From: Flavobacterium piscinae
GTDB lineage: Bacteria; Bacteroidota; Bacteroidia; Flavobacteriales; Flavobacteriaceae
Direction: 5' to 3'
DNA: 64,000 nt
Assembly (NCBI RefSeq): GCF_004122145.1
Contig: NZ_SBKQ01000001.1
Coordinates: forward strand, 248,001 to 312,000
This document shows, piece by piece, positions 1 through 7,385 of this stretch. The notes beneath the pieces are model-generated. The model was not told where the DNA came from and did not search any database. It saw only the letters and a program-made list of their open reading frames with translations. Within the stretch, counting starts at the first letter, position 1, and each line of letters opens with the position of its first letter. The position numbers and the translations under genes were made by a program.

Positions 1-461
1 TCTATTAAAAAATTATTTTTATCAAATTTAAAATAATAGCTTACTCCACCATTCATTCTTCTCCAATATTCGTATTCAGACTCATTTGGTTTATTAAAAT
101 GCTCTTCTCTTTTGTAAAACACCTCGAAGATTATCATATTTTCTACTTGAAATGAATTGAAAACAATAAAATTTGAATCATTTATATTATTACTATAATT
201 TTCGAAAGATAAATATTTTTTGTTTTTATTATCTATTTCTAAATTTTTAATCTCAAACCTATTAATATTCAATTCTATATTATTTTTAGAAAAATAAATT
301 GAAGGTTTAATTTTTTTGTCCAAAAGGTCGAGTCCTAGAAAATAATGAAAATCAGATATAATAGATTCATTCAATATTTTAACAATAATTTCTTGATTAG
401 CGGTATTTTGAGAAAATATCACATTAGTGTATATTAAAAATGTCAGTAATACATATTTCAT
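1..461 (-). CDS. Secreted hypothetical protein, C-terminus outside window (candidate immunity protein)
   Basis: An open frame starts with ATG at 461 and runs off the left edge with no stop (about 153 codons visible). The first 18 residues (MKYVLLTFLIYTNVIFSQ) form a signal peptide with a typical Bacteroidota SQ cleavage end, so the protein should be periplasmic or outer-membrane. The rest is rich in Asn, Lys, Ile and aromatic residues and I recognise no family. It starts 3 nt after the stop of the Rhs toxin gene on the same strand. A small secreted protein in that position is often the immunity protein of the toxin; that role is inferred from position only. Confidence 0.7.
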   Translation of the reverse strand, partial: MKYVLLTFLIYTNVIFSQNTANQEIIVKILNESIISDFHYFLGLDLLDKKIKPSIYFSKNNIELNINRFEIKNLEIDNKNKKYLSFENYSNNINDSNFIVFNSFQVENMIIFEVFYKREEHFNKPNESEYEYWRRMNGGVSYYFKFDKNNFLI

Positions 462-464
462 AAT

Positions 465-2252
465 CTAAAATTTTATAAATTTACCTTCTCTAGGATATAA
501 AAAATTTAATTTTACCAACGCAGGTTGTTGGAGGCTTTTCATATGATTGAGTACATAATTTTTATTTTCAAGATCAAATGGTATAAAAGAGTTAAATGAT
601 AGATATGAAAGCCGTTGACCATAACTTGAGCCAAGTTCCTTCCTAATTGAATTCATTGTATTTACTATTCTACCTGTCTCACCCCATTTTACTGATTCGC
701 TACCATGTGCCTCGCCATACAATAAATCGGTATGTAAAGCCTCATGCATGAATGTCATACCAAAACCCATAGTCTTGTTATTCAGAGCATCACTGGCACC
801 TGAAATAAAATTATTAACTTCATTAACATCAATTTTAAAATTCAGACCTTCGCCGTTGGATCCTCCTTCATCTACTAATTTAAAGAGACCGACTTTAGGA
901 TTGTCAATCGCTTTAATCATTAATCCTCTAGCAATGCGACTTCCGATTTCTTTTCCGTCTTTATCTTTAGAAATAATTGCATTTCCATCTTTGTCTTTTT
1001 TGTATTCCAACTTTTCATCAACTATTTCATATGTTAACCCAGTTTGTTCAGACAAATCTTCAATTATCTCATCCACAATTTTAGTTTCATTCTTTTTGTC
1101 ATATTCTTTAGCTGCTGATAAATCAATCTGCATACCATCAGGATCAATAAAATAAACAGGGTTGTTCATACAGTAATTATAGTTTGACCATCGTCTATAT
1201 TTCTCCGCCAACGGGTCAATATTCATCCATCTACCAATAGCTGGGTCATAATTCCTCGCTCCAAAGTCGTAGAAGTTAAGCCCTAACTCGTCTTGCCACT
1301 CCTTTCCATTATACTTATAATCATAAATCGTCAGGTTAGTCGGAGTTATCTCAATACCGCCGGTGCCTGCTAACTTCTCGTAATCTTTTTTGTTCATATT
1401 ATAATTTCGGTGTTTTAAACCAAAAGGATAATAGTTGTTTTCTTCTAATATAGTAAGAACGTTGGTGATCGGGTGTTTGGTATAAGTGAGTCGAACATTC
1501 CCTAAATGGTCAGTGTAATTAAAAACGTAACGATAAATGTTGTTGGTAGTCCCAAAACCGGTATCTTCATCAATCACATTCTTTACATAACCTTCGGCAT
1601 GGGGAAAGAATTCTAATTTGTTATTTATATATTGAAATCCTGTTAAATAATCAGTAGTCGTAACAGTTGAGCCTTCAGTCGCCACTTTTCTAACCTTTAC
1701 ACCAGTAGCGTTGTAAATATAAGAAATATTTCCTGAGGTAGCAAAGGTGATTTGGGTAGGTAAATTAAGATGATTGTATTTTATAGCGGTAATGCCTTTG
1801 TTGTGGTCTGCCGTCATATTTCCATTCGCATCGTATGTATAATCATTGCCTGTATTGGTTCCGTCTTTAAAACCATTGGGGTTATTGGTATTATCTTCAA
1901 CTTTTAACAGTTGATTTGGACTTATTGTGCTGTATGTATACACTAAATCATCAATTACCAAGTTTTGGTTTATATCATCATACTCCCCGTTGCGTTGCAA
2001 ACTTTCGATATTTCCGTTTTTATCATAATTTATTGCTTCATTATAACTTCCTGAATTATAAATGCTTGATTCCGGTTTTCGATAATTGGCTAAGATTAGT
2101 CTATTCAGGCCATCATAACTGTAAGTATATTGTCGCATGGTATTGTCATTTGCAGTTCGCCAAAAACTTTCCGATATATTGCCATTATGCAACGCTGAAC
2201 CTCCCCAACTAGGGAATAAAAGCGTATTATAATTAAGCTTAAAAGCAAACAA
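465..2252 (-). CDS. Rhs-repeat protein C-terminal part with HEALH metallopeptidase-like toxin domain, 5'-truncated
   Basis: Residues about 40-345 carry YD/Rhs repeats (YTYSYDGLNRL, YTYDANGNM, NYTDHLGNVRLTYTK) and the Rhs-associated core (YNGKEWQDELGLNFYDFGAR, then RWMNIDPLAE and DPDGM near 370-374). Everything after DPDGM is a variable tip of about 220 residues with a zincin-like HEALH at 503-507 and a nearby GEAHG. Family knowledge: such tips are polymorphic toxins carried by a long Rhs shell. Here the shell is missing. Rhs-like sequence (VDYQYNIRGWLKSIND) continues upstream of the ATG, but an in-frame TAA at 2340-2342 closes it. So this is a 595-residue remnant of a protein usually over 1000 residues, either a silent tip for recombination or a pseudogene. 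The metallopeptidase function is inferred from the motif. Confidence 0.8.
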   Translation of the reverse strand: MFAFKLNYNTLLFPSWGGSALHNGNISESFWRTANDNTMRQYTYSYDGLNRLILANYRKPESSIYNSGSYNEAINYDKNGNIESLQRNGEYDDINQNLVIDDLVYTYSTISPNQLLKVEDNTNNPNGFKDGTNTGNDYTYDANGNMTADHNKGITAIKYNHLNLPTQITFATSGNISYIYNATGVKVRKVATEGSTVTTTDYLTGFQYINNKLEFFPHAEGYVKNVIDEDTGFGTTNNIYRYVFNYTDHLGNVRLTYTKHPITNVLTILEENNYYPFGLKHRNYNMNKKDYEKLAGTGGIEITPTNLTIYDYKYNGKEWQDELGLNFYDFGARNYDPAIGRWMNIDPLAEKYRRWSNYNYCMNNPVYFIDPDGMQIDLSAAKEYDKKNETKIVDEIIEDLSEQTGLTYEIVDEKLEYKKDKDGNAIISKDKDGKEIGSRIARGLMIKAIDNPKVGLFKLVDEGGSNGEGLNFKIDVNEVNNFISGASDALNNKTMGFGMTFMHEALHTDLLYGEAHGSESVKWGETGRIVNTMNSIRKELGSSYGQRLSYLSFNSFIPFDLENKNYVLNHMKSLQQPALVKLNFLYPREGKFIKF

Positions 2253-2351
2253 ATCCTGTGGGTCACTGGCGGTTTGTAAATCATCGACATCATTAATGGA
2301 TTTTAACCAACCTCGGATGTTGTATTGGTAGTCTACTTTTTAAAAAATTTC

Positions 2352-2372
2352 TTCATCACTAATTTTGAAACA
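2352..2372. repeat. 21-nt direct repeat, copy A
   Basis: This copy lies just upstream of the truncated Rhs frame. It matches the copy at 2508-2528 at 19 of 21 positions, same orientation; both contain TTCATCACTAA followed by a TTT core. On the minus strand it reads through a 17-codon mini-frame beginning MKKSDTTCFK. It may be a leftover of an insertion-sequence end or of a duplicated 3' flank of an Rhs tip. Confidence 0.6.
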
Positions 2373-2423
2373 CGTGGTGTCACTTTTCTTCATTACATTC
2401 GATTTAAGGCATTTTCAAATGTA

Positions 2424-2453
2424 AAAAAGACGAACAGTATCGTTCGTCTTTTT
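2424..2453. terminator. Hairpin, bidirectional terminator-like
   Basis: A perfect 12-bp inverted repeat (AAAAAGACGAAC, 6-nt loop, GTTCGTCTTTTT) ends in T runs on both strands. It separates the secreted protein at 2529-3023 from the Rhs remnant at 465-2252, so the two toxin modules probably have separate transcripts. Confidence 0.75.
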
Positions 2454-2507
2454 GCATTAATTTTTGATTATATATTGATTTAAAAATGGTTAAGTTGAAC
2501 TTTTTTG

Positions 2508-2528
2508 TTCATCACTAACTTTGGAACA
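2508..2528. repeat. 21-nt direct repeat, copy B
   Basis: This is the second copy of the repeat at 2352-2372 (19 of 21 identical). It abuts the stop codon of the secreted gene at 2529-3023. The two copies bracket 135 bp that contain the terminator hairpin. Confidence 0.6.
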
Positions 2529-3023
2529 TTACCCCATTTGCTTAATATACTTTTTTTGAAATTCCTTTTTATTCAATCCTTTATTTTCTTTGTAAAAGGA
2601 CTTAATGAAATCATAGTTAAGTTTTAAAGAAGTAGAATCTTTGGAAAGTGTTCTGCACCCTCTTAAATAATTATCAATTAAAACCAAAACATCTTGGGCT
2701 TTATTACGTGACCGAGTATAACTTGACGAACACGGGTTTGGTGTTTCAATCCAAGTTGAAGGGGTATAATCATTTTCAAATTTCAATAAATATTCAATTA
2801 TTTCAATTTCGGAATTCCTAAATGCATTTACAGCATTATTATATAGTCTCGTGTCTTCCTCTACTTTTAAAGTGCTATAATCTTCTGTCTTTATCACACA
2901 ATCTTTTATGTCATTATCTTTTATATAGCTTTTACTTAAATCACTAAGAATACTGTCAAACTGATTTTGAGAAAAACTACATGACAAATTCAAAAACATT
3001 ATTATTCCTAATATCTTATTCAT
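2529..3023 (-). CDS. Secreted hypothetical protein, candidate immunity protein of the upstream Rhs-tip toxin
   Basis: The protein has 164 residues with an N-terminal signal peptide (MNKILGIIMFLNLSCSFSQ). The mature part is acidic in its first half and lysine-rich at its C-terminus (KKEFQKKYIKQMG), with cysteines near positions 42, 98 and 122. I recognise no family. It starts 15 nt after the stop of the NCHSF-type toxin fragment on the same strand, mirroring the arrangement of the Rhs remnant and the secreted protein at 1-461. That makes a periplasmic immunity role plausible, but nothing in the sequence proves it. It could instead be an unrelated secreted protein. Confidence 0.7.
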   Translation of the reverse strand: MNKILGIIMFLNLSCSFSQNQFDSILSDLSKSYIKDNDIKDCVIKTEDYSTLKVEEDTRLYNNAVNAFRNSEIEIIEYLLKFENDYTPSTWIETPNPCSSSYTRSRNKAQDVLVLIDNYLRGCRTLSKDSTSLKLNYDFIKSFYKENKGLNKKEFQKKYIKQMG

Positions 3024-3038
3024 TTTAATTTAATTTTA

Positions 3039-3584
3039 TTATTTTTTTCTAAAATATACTCTACTAAAATAAGTATTACCATCTGGAGCTGTAAAAGTAG
3101 GAGCAGTGGTTGTGCCGTAACTATTACTAATATCTCTAGGATGATGGTCGTACAAAGCGTTCCATCCCCATTTGCTTGTTACTATTATAGTATTTCCTTC
3201 TTTATCTACAGTCTTTACAACAGCAGAATGAGTTTCTTTAACCATTTGAGATTTCTCATCCCACATAAAATATATTAATCTATCTCCTACTTCATTTGGA
3301 GCATCAAAAGGTAATGGAATCCAACCTTCTAAGTCATCCATAGGACTACTATCCCATTTTGGATATCCATCTGCTAATGGTTCAGCATTTCCAGGGTCAG
3401 ATGGGTCGCCCATAGAATTATGAAATGTAAAAGAGTGACAATTATAAGCGCCAGAGTTTACACTTCCGTCAATATTTAATCTAGGTGTTTCATCACCAAT
3501 TTTTTGTTTTCCTTTATAAGTCTTTTTATCTATTGGTTTATCACCATCAGAATCATCATTTCCCTCACCCCACCCGCTCCGCAT
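3039..3584 (-). CDS. Rhs-tip toxin fragment with NCHSF cysteine motif, N-terminus lost
   Basis: The 181-residue frame begins SGWGEGNDDSDGD, a linker I associate with Rhs tips of Bacteroidota. It then has YNCHSFTFH (Cys49, His50), ETHSAVV (His119) and a Trp/His-rich stretch (SKWGWNALYDHHP, 138-149). A Cys followed by a later His in a small alpha/beta domain suggests an NlpC/P60- or papain-like fold, but I infer this from motif order only. Upstream the frame stays open for nine codons (QFLLAFYHR) and then hits TAA at 3612-3614, just before the IS110 transposase stop. The Rhs shell is therefore absent, probably cut off by the IS110 insertion. The listed ATG may not be used in life. Confidence 0.7.
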   Translation of the reverse strand: MRSGWGEGNDDSDGDKPIDKKTYKGKQKIGDETPRLNIDGSVNSGAYNCHSFTFHNSMGDPSDPGNAEPLADGYPKWDSSPMDDLEGWIPLPFDAPNEVGDRLIYFMWDEKSQMVKETHSAVVKTVDKEGNTIIVTSKWGWNALYDHHPRDISNSYGTTTAPTFTAPDGNTYFSRVYFRKK

Positions 3585-3616
3585 TCTATGATAAAAAGCA
3601 AGTAAAAATTGTTAAA

Positions 3617-4624
3617 TTATGATGCAAATTTATACGTGTTAATATACGGCGTTTCTCTGTTTACAACAGCAAAAACTCTACTTATAATTTTACATCTGAT
3701 ATTATTTAAAACTAACATTGAATTTTTTCCTTCAGCTTTCTTCTTGTTATAATATTCTTTTAATTGAGGATCATACTTTAATGAAGTCATTGAACACATT
3801 TGAAGTAATGATTTCATTTTTTTGTCAGCCAAATGATTTACTTTAGTTTTCCCCCTCACGCTTGAGCCTGAACTATATTCAAAAGGAGCTACCCCTGAAT
3901 AACAAGCAAATTTTCGCCATGTTTTAAAAGATTTAAATCCTTTAGTTGCAATTATAAAATAAAGAGCTGTTTGTTCTCCAATTCCCGGGACACTTTTTAC
4001 TAAATTAAACTGTTTTGAAAGGGTTTCATTTTTATTGATAATTGACTTCATTTTTTTCTCAATTGCTTTCAAAGAGTTCTTTAGATTTTGGATTGTTTTA
4101 CTATTTATTAATGCAATTTCTTTATAAATATCTTTAGGTATAAATCCTTTGTTTTCACTGGAGGATTTAAAAAGTAGTATTGCTTTCACTAGTTTTTCCC
4201 TTTCACTAAATAACAATTTTAATTGTTGAATTTCTTTTTCAGCAACAGAGGAAAGAGTCAACTTATCAATATTACGCAGACTATATAAAGCAATATCTTT
4301 TGCGTCATTTTTGTCATTCTTACCTCTTGAAAACCCTTTTGAACGCTTAATTTCTATAGCTGGAACAACCCAGTAATCAAATTTATTCTCTAAAAAAAAG
4401 GAACTTAATGGATAGCTATAAACACCTGTACTTTCAAAACAAAACAATGATGTTGTTGGATCAATTTCATTCTTTTGCAAATAATTTATTATTGATTTAA
4501 TTCCTTTTGAGTTGTTTTCAACAATAAAATGTGCTGTTTGATTTAAAGAATTGATGTTTAGAATAACTATGTCCAATTTTGATTTAGAAACATCAATACC
4601 AACATGAAATAAATAATTTTTCAT
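3617..4624 (-). CDS. IS110 family transposase (RuvC-like DEDD recombinase)
   Basis: The protein has 335 residues, close to the family norm. The N-terminal DEDD/RuvC-like domain shows HVGIDVSKSKLDIV (Asp11), FCFESTG (Glu64) and GKNDKNDAKDIA (Asp104, Asp107). A coiled linker spans about 130-205. The C-terminal transposase_20 domain shows SVPGIGEQTA (211-220) and CYSGVAPFEYSSGSSVRGK (241-259), which holds the candidate catalytic serine. All four acidic positions and the serine motif are present, so it may still be active. Family knowledge: IS110 enzymes are guided by a structured RNA from the element's own non-coding end. The long 5' non-coding region here fits that, and fits the IS110 group rather than IS1111. 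The gene lies between a truncated Rhs toxin and a REP-associated transposase. Confidence 0.93.
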   Translation of the reverse strand: MKNYLFHVGIDVSKSKLDIVILNINSLNQTAHFIVENNSKGIKSIINYLQKNEIDPTTSLFCFESTGVYSYPLSSFFLENKFDYWVVPAIEIKRSKGFSRGKNDKNDAKDIALYSLRNIDKLTLSSVAEKEIQQLKLLFSEREKLVKAILLFKSSSENKGFIPKDIYKEIALINSKTIQNLKNSLKAIEKKMKSIINKNETLSKQFNLVKSVPGIGEQTALYFIIATKGFKSFKTWRKFACYSGVAPFEYSSGSSVRGKTKVNHLADKKMKSLLQMCSMTSLKYDPQLKEYYNKKKAEGKNSMLVLNNIRCKIISRVFAVVNRETPYINTYKFAS

Positions 4625-4639
4625 AACTTTGAATTTAGG

Positions 4640-4800
4640 ATAAACAAAAATGTTGAACTTCTTTAGAGCCTTTATTAGATCTTAAAATCTATCATTCTAT
4701 TTGAAGCAATTCAACGGATTCAAGGAGAAGGCAGAGGACTAATGCGGAGCATAGTTTTTAACTACAAACGTCTTAAGTTCACCTCTACTTTCCTTTGAAT
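4640..4800 (-). ncRNA. Candidate IS110 bridge RNA (5' non-coding end of the element)
   Basis: The non-coding stretch upstream of the transposase start can fold into several stems. An outer stem pairs GTTGAACTTC (4652-4661) with GAAGCAATTCAAC (4703-4715, 3-nt bulge) around a hairpin TAGAT/ATCTA (4676-4691). A separate hairpin TAGTT/AACTA lies at 4752-4764, enclosed by AGAGG (4733-4737) and CCTCT (4782-4786). Two stem-loop blocks with internal loops are what a bridge RNA with target- and donor-binding loops would need. The assignment is inferred from location and foldability. The limits are approximate. Confidence 0.4.
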
Positions 4801-4837
4801 AAATTTAAACTTTTTTTATCAAATCCAAAGTAAAGGC

Positions 4838-4860
4838 AAATGTCTCCCGACTTTGCGGAA
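4838..4860. repeat. Left inverted repeat of the REP-associated transposase
   Basis: It contains GTCTCCCGACTTTGCGGAA. It is the reverse complement of the repeat at 5538-5561 apart from one C/A difference. Confidence 0.8.
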
Positions 4861-4866
4861 AATATA

Positions 4867-5469
4867 TTATTCATAATTATTGTGTTTCAATATATCATTA
4901 CTATTCAAATTACTTCTCAAAGAAATCTCTACTAACTCCACATTCACAATTCCTTTGTTATTTACATAATTTGACGCACTTGAATAAATGTAATCAGCAG
5001 CTTTTTCAACTATTCCTGCTCGAACAGGATTTAAATGGATATAGTTTATTTTTGACCACATAAATTTTTATGAGTAGATTTCTTCTGCATGATTACTTAA
5101 TTGCCAAAATTGAAAATTTTTATTTCTGCCATGACTCTTTGTTGCCAATTGAAAACGTTCTAACATCCATTCTCTTCTACTTTCCGGTTCATTTTGAATT
5201 TTTTCTAAAATTGTTTTGGCTGTAAATTTTTTAAAATCACGAATTAAATCTGACAGTTTTCCATCTTTTGACTGCACAATCATATGAACATGATTTGTCA
5301 TAATCACATAACTGTATAGAATCATCCCTTTATTTTTTATGCAATAATCGAAACATTCAACTATACAATCTCGATATGATTTTCTGGAAAAAACATCTAT
5401 CCAGTCAACAATTGTAGCGGTTAAAAAGTGAGGCAAGTTTTGGTCTCTGATAACATATCCTTCTTTCAC
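4867..5469 (-). pseudogene. REP-associated tyrosine (Y1/HUH) transposase, interrupted by an in-frame TAA
   Basis: The first part (133 codons, from ATG at 5469) carries the HUH motif in VIMTNHVHMIVQ near residues 56-67 and LSDLIRDFKKFTAK after it. It ends FWQLSNHAEEIYS and then TAA at 5068-5070. The same frame continues KFMWSKINYIHLNPVRAGIV through residue YE at 4870. In intact relatives HAEEIYS runs straight into (N)KF.WSKINYIHLNPVRAG, so a single nonsense codon has split one gene of about 200 codons. No frameshift is needed. Family knowledge: these single-strand transposases act on REP hairpins, and the flanking inverted repeats fit that. The enzyme is probably dead unless the stop is read through; a sequencing error is the other explanation. 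Confidence 0.88.
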
Positions 5470-5537
5470 GGCGTGTAAATTTTAAATAAAAATAATAAAG
5501 TTTCTGACATTTCTTATTTTATTTTTGCTTTTTTAAA

Positions 5538-5561
5538 TTCCGCAAAGTCGTGAGACATTTA
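5538..5561. repeat. Right inverted repeat of the REP-associated transposase
   Basis: It contains CCGCAAAGTCGTGAGACATT. It mirrors the repeat at 4838-4860 and shares CGCAAAGTCG plus a nearby GAGAC with the palindrome at 11662-11718 in the starch operon. Confidence 0.8.
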
Positions 5562-5673
5562 CTTCATCTGTTCGCTTCGCTCGGGTGCGGAGCTTTTCAT
5601 AGGATATTTGTTCTGAACACTTTGCGGAGCGGACTGAATTTAGTGATTGATTTTTGATTCGGAATAAAAAGAA

Positions 5674-5712
5674 CAAAAGCGTTTACAATCTGTTTGATTA
5701 TAAACGCTTTTG
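5674..5712 (-). terminator. Terminator of the maltodextrin operon
   Basis: A 12-bp perfect stem (CAAAAGCGTTTA / TAAACGCTTTTG, 15-nt loop) lies 24 nt after the stop of the lipoprotein amylase. On the minus strand it is followed by a T-rich tail. It closes the operon that begins at the MFS gene and insulates it from the accessory region. Confidence 0.75.
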
Positions 5713-5735
5713 ATTAAGTAAAAGTATTTTTGAAT

Positions 5736-7385
5736 TTATTTCCTCTCCAACAAAACTATCCCCATCTGACTATCAATCAAAACTTTTCCATCTTTTACAG
5801 TAGTTGAAATTCCCGAAAAAGCATCGTGAATTTCCATTCCATCTTCAAAAACTCCTGCCACATTGATTTCTTTTTTACCAAATGGTAATTCCAAACCAAT
5901 TACAACTTTATCGGTAAAATCACCTTTGGTAAAGGTTCTGCTGAATGTATAAAACGGTGCTTTTGAAATTTCTTTATGCGTTCCAGCTCCAACCGCCGGA
6001 TGATTCTTTCTAAATTGTCCAATTTTTTGGAAATGCGTCAATACGTTTTTCGTGTTTGCATTGGTTTTGAGGTCTTCCCAATTCATAAACGAACGTAAAG
6101 TAGCATCGCCTTGTGCTCCTTCAATCTCTAAAGAACGAGCGGTTTCATCACCATAATACACTTGCGAAATTCCGGGAGTTAACAATAATTTGGTGCCGGC
6201 ATCGAAGACTTTTTCTCTCTTTTTGTCAAATGGCCAACCATCATCGTGGGATGAAACATAGTTCATGACGCTCAATCCTTTTAAATCAGAATGTAAAATA
6301 GAAGCATAATTATTGAAAAGTTCTTCATACGGCTTATTCGCATCCCCTTTAAAATCGAAATTGATGAGTGAAATAAATCCATTTTCAAAGTAGTTTACTT
6401 TTTTGTCGCCAAAATTATAAAGCTGCTTACCGCTAATACCGTACCCATATACTTCGCCAACCATAAAAAATTCATTGTCATCCAACACTTTATCCGGATG
6501 GTCTTTTTTGAATTGAGCAAAAGCATCTTTACACACTTTTCCAAAATCGGCCCACACATCTTCGGTAGTGTGTTTCACGGTATCTACGCGATACCCGTCA
6601 ATGCCAAAATCGGTGATGTAGTCTGCCAACCATTTCATGATGTAATATTTCGGTGCTCTAGGGTAACCGGTACGTTTGAAAAATTCATCCAATTCGGCTA
6701 CTTCTTGCTCATAACGGCCTTCTTTTTTCCATTTTTCAACTAAAGCAGGCGGCAATTCTACGTTTTCATTGCTTTCGGTTTTAACGTCAGGAAGGTTTTC
6801 TACCAACGTACAATCAATAAAGTTGCGATACGTATCATACGAACATTTTGGTCCGGTTCGCACCCAACTTTCCGGCCAAACAGGATCTAATTCGGTAACC
6901 GGTCCGGTGTGATTAATCACCGCATCCAACACAATTCGGATGCCTTTGGCGTGAGCTTTTTCAACCAATTCTTTTAAATCCTCTTTTGTGCCATAACTCG
7001 GATCGATGTTTGTCCAATCTTTGGTCCAATACCCGTGAAAACCGAACGAGTTTCCGGTTCCTTCATCCACAGAACCGTGAATTTGTTCCACAACCGGTGT
7101 CATCCAAATGGCATTAATACCCAAATCAGTAAAATACCCTTCGTCAATTTTTTGGGTTATGCCTTTGATGTCGCCTCCCATGAAATTACGAAGCACTCCG
7201 GTTTCTTTGTCTCTTGGAATAATCTTGTCGTTATCCGGATTGCCATTGTTGAATCGGTCAATTAATAAAAAATATAAATTGGCTCCTTCCCAAACAAAAG
7301 GGGTTTCAGTTTGTACGATTTCTTTTTTGGGTGAACATCCTAGAAACATAGTAGTTAGGATTAGGGTGAACAATATTTTTTTCAT
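5736..7385 (-). CDS. GH13 alpha-amylase, lipoprotein
   Basis: This 549-residue glycoside hydrolase should cut alpha-1,4 bonds in starch or maltodextrins. The signal sequence ends in the lipobox FLGC (Cys17), so it is membrane-anchored, in the periplasm or on the surface. The GH13 conserved regions are all present: DAVINH (154-159), GYRVDTVKH with nucleophile Asp268, VGEVYG with acid/base Glu311, and SSHDD (379-382). A small beta-sandwich closes the C-terminus. It is the last gene of the minus-strand operon, and its start shares one base with the stop of the GH31 gene at 7385. B. theta SusG is the best-known functional parallel, but I cannot say whether this is an orthologue; the substrate range is inferred. 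Confidence 0.92.
   Translation of the reverse strand: MKKILFTLILTTMFLGCSPKKEIVQTETPFVWEGANLYFLLIDRFNNGNPDNDKIIPRDKETGVLRNFMGGDIKGITQKIDEGYFTDLGINAIWMTPVVEQIHGSVDEGTGNSFGFHGYWTKDWTNIDPSYGTKEDLKELVEKAHAKGIRIVLDAVINHTGPVTELDPVWPESWVRTGPKCSYDTYRNFIDCTLVENLPDVKTESNENVELPPALVEKWKKEGRYEQEVAELDEFFKRTGYPRAPKYYIMKWLADYITDFGIDGYRVDTVKHTTEDVWADFGKVCKDAFAQFKKDHPDKVLDDNEFFMVGEVYGYGISGKQLYNFGDKKVNYFENGFISLINFDFKGDANKPYEELFNNYASILHSDLKGLSVMNYVSSHDDGWPFDKKREKVFDAGTKLLLTPGISQVYYGDETARSLEIEGAQGDATLRSFMNWEDLKTNANTKNVLTHFQKIGQFRKNHPAVGAGTHKEISKAPFYTFSRTFTKGDFTDKVVIGLELPFGKKEINVAGVFEDGMEIHDAFSGISTTVKDGKVLIDSQMGIVLLERK

Larger units (their letters stand above)
3600..4830 (-). mobile_element. IS110-family insertion sequence (approximate ends)
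   Basis: The element contains the transposase at 3617-4624 and about 200 nt of non-coding DNA upstream of it. IS110 elements lack terminal inverted repeats and make no target duplication, so the ends cannot be fixed here. The right limit is bounded by the inverted repeat of the neighbouring REP-associated element at 4838. The left limit is bounded by the point near 3612 where the toxin frame breaks. Confidence 0.65.
4838..5561 (-). mobile_element. REP-associated tyrosine transposase unit with flanking inverted repeats
   Basis: The broken Y1 transposase is bracketed by near-perfect inverted repeats, 4838-4860 and 5538-5561, which match at 22 of 23 positions. Each repeat contains a small internal palindrome (GTC, 4 nt, GAC flanked by A and T runs), as in REP hairpins. 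The left repeat lies 6 bp from the end of the gene and the right one about 70 bp before its start. Confidence 0.7.

Noticed and set aside
748..1155. Plus-strand 135-codon open frame inside the Rhs remnant
   Set aside because: It is an antisense shadow of a well-supported minus-strand coding region, with no motif or start context of its own.
2105..2293. Minus-strand 62-codon frame at the 5' end of the Rhs remnant
   Set aside because: It is out of frame with the Rhs motifs that continue through the same DNA.
4736..5630. TGCGGAGC word occurring three times on the plus strand
   Set aside because: The matches are only 7-8 nt and their flanks differ, so I cannot call a repeat family from them.
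1..5735. Prophage or integrative element
   Set aside because: No integrase, phage structural gene or att-like duplication is visible; an IS, a REP-associated transposase and Rhs remnants explain the region.
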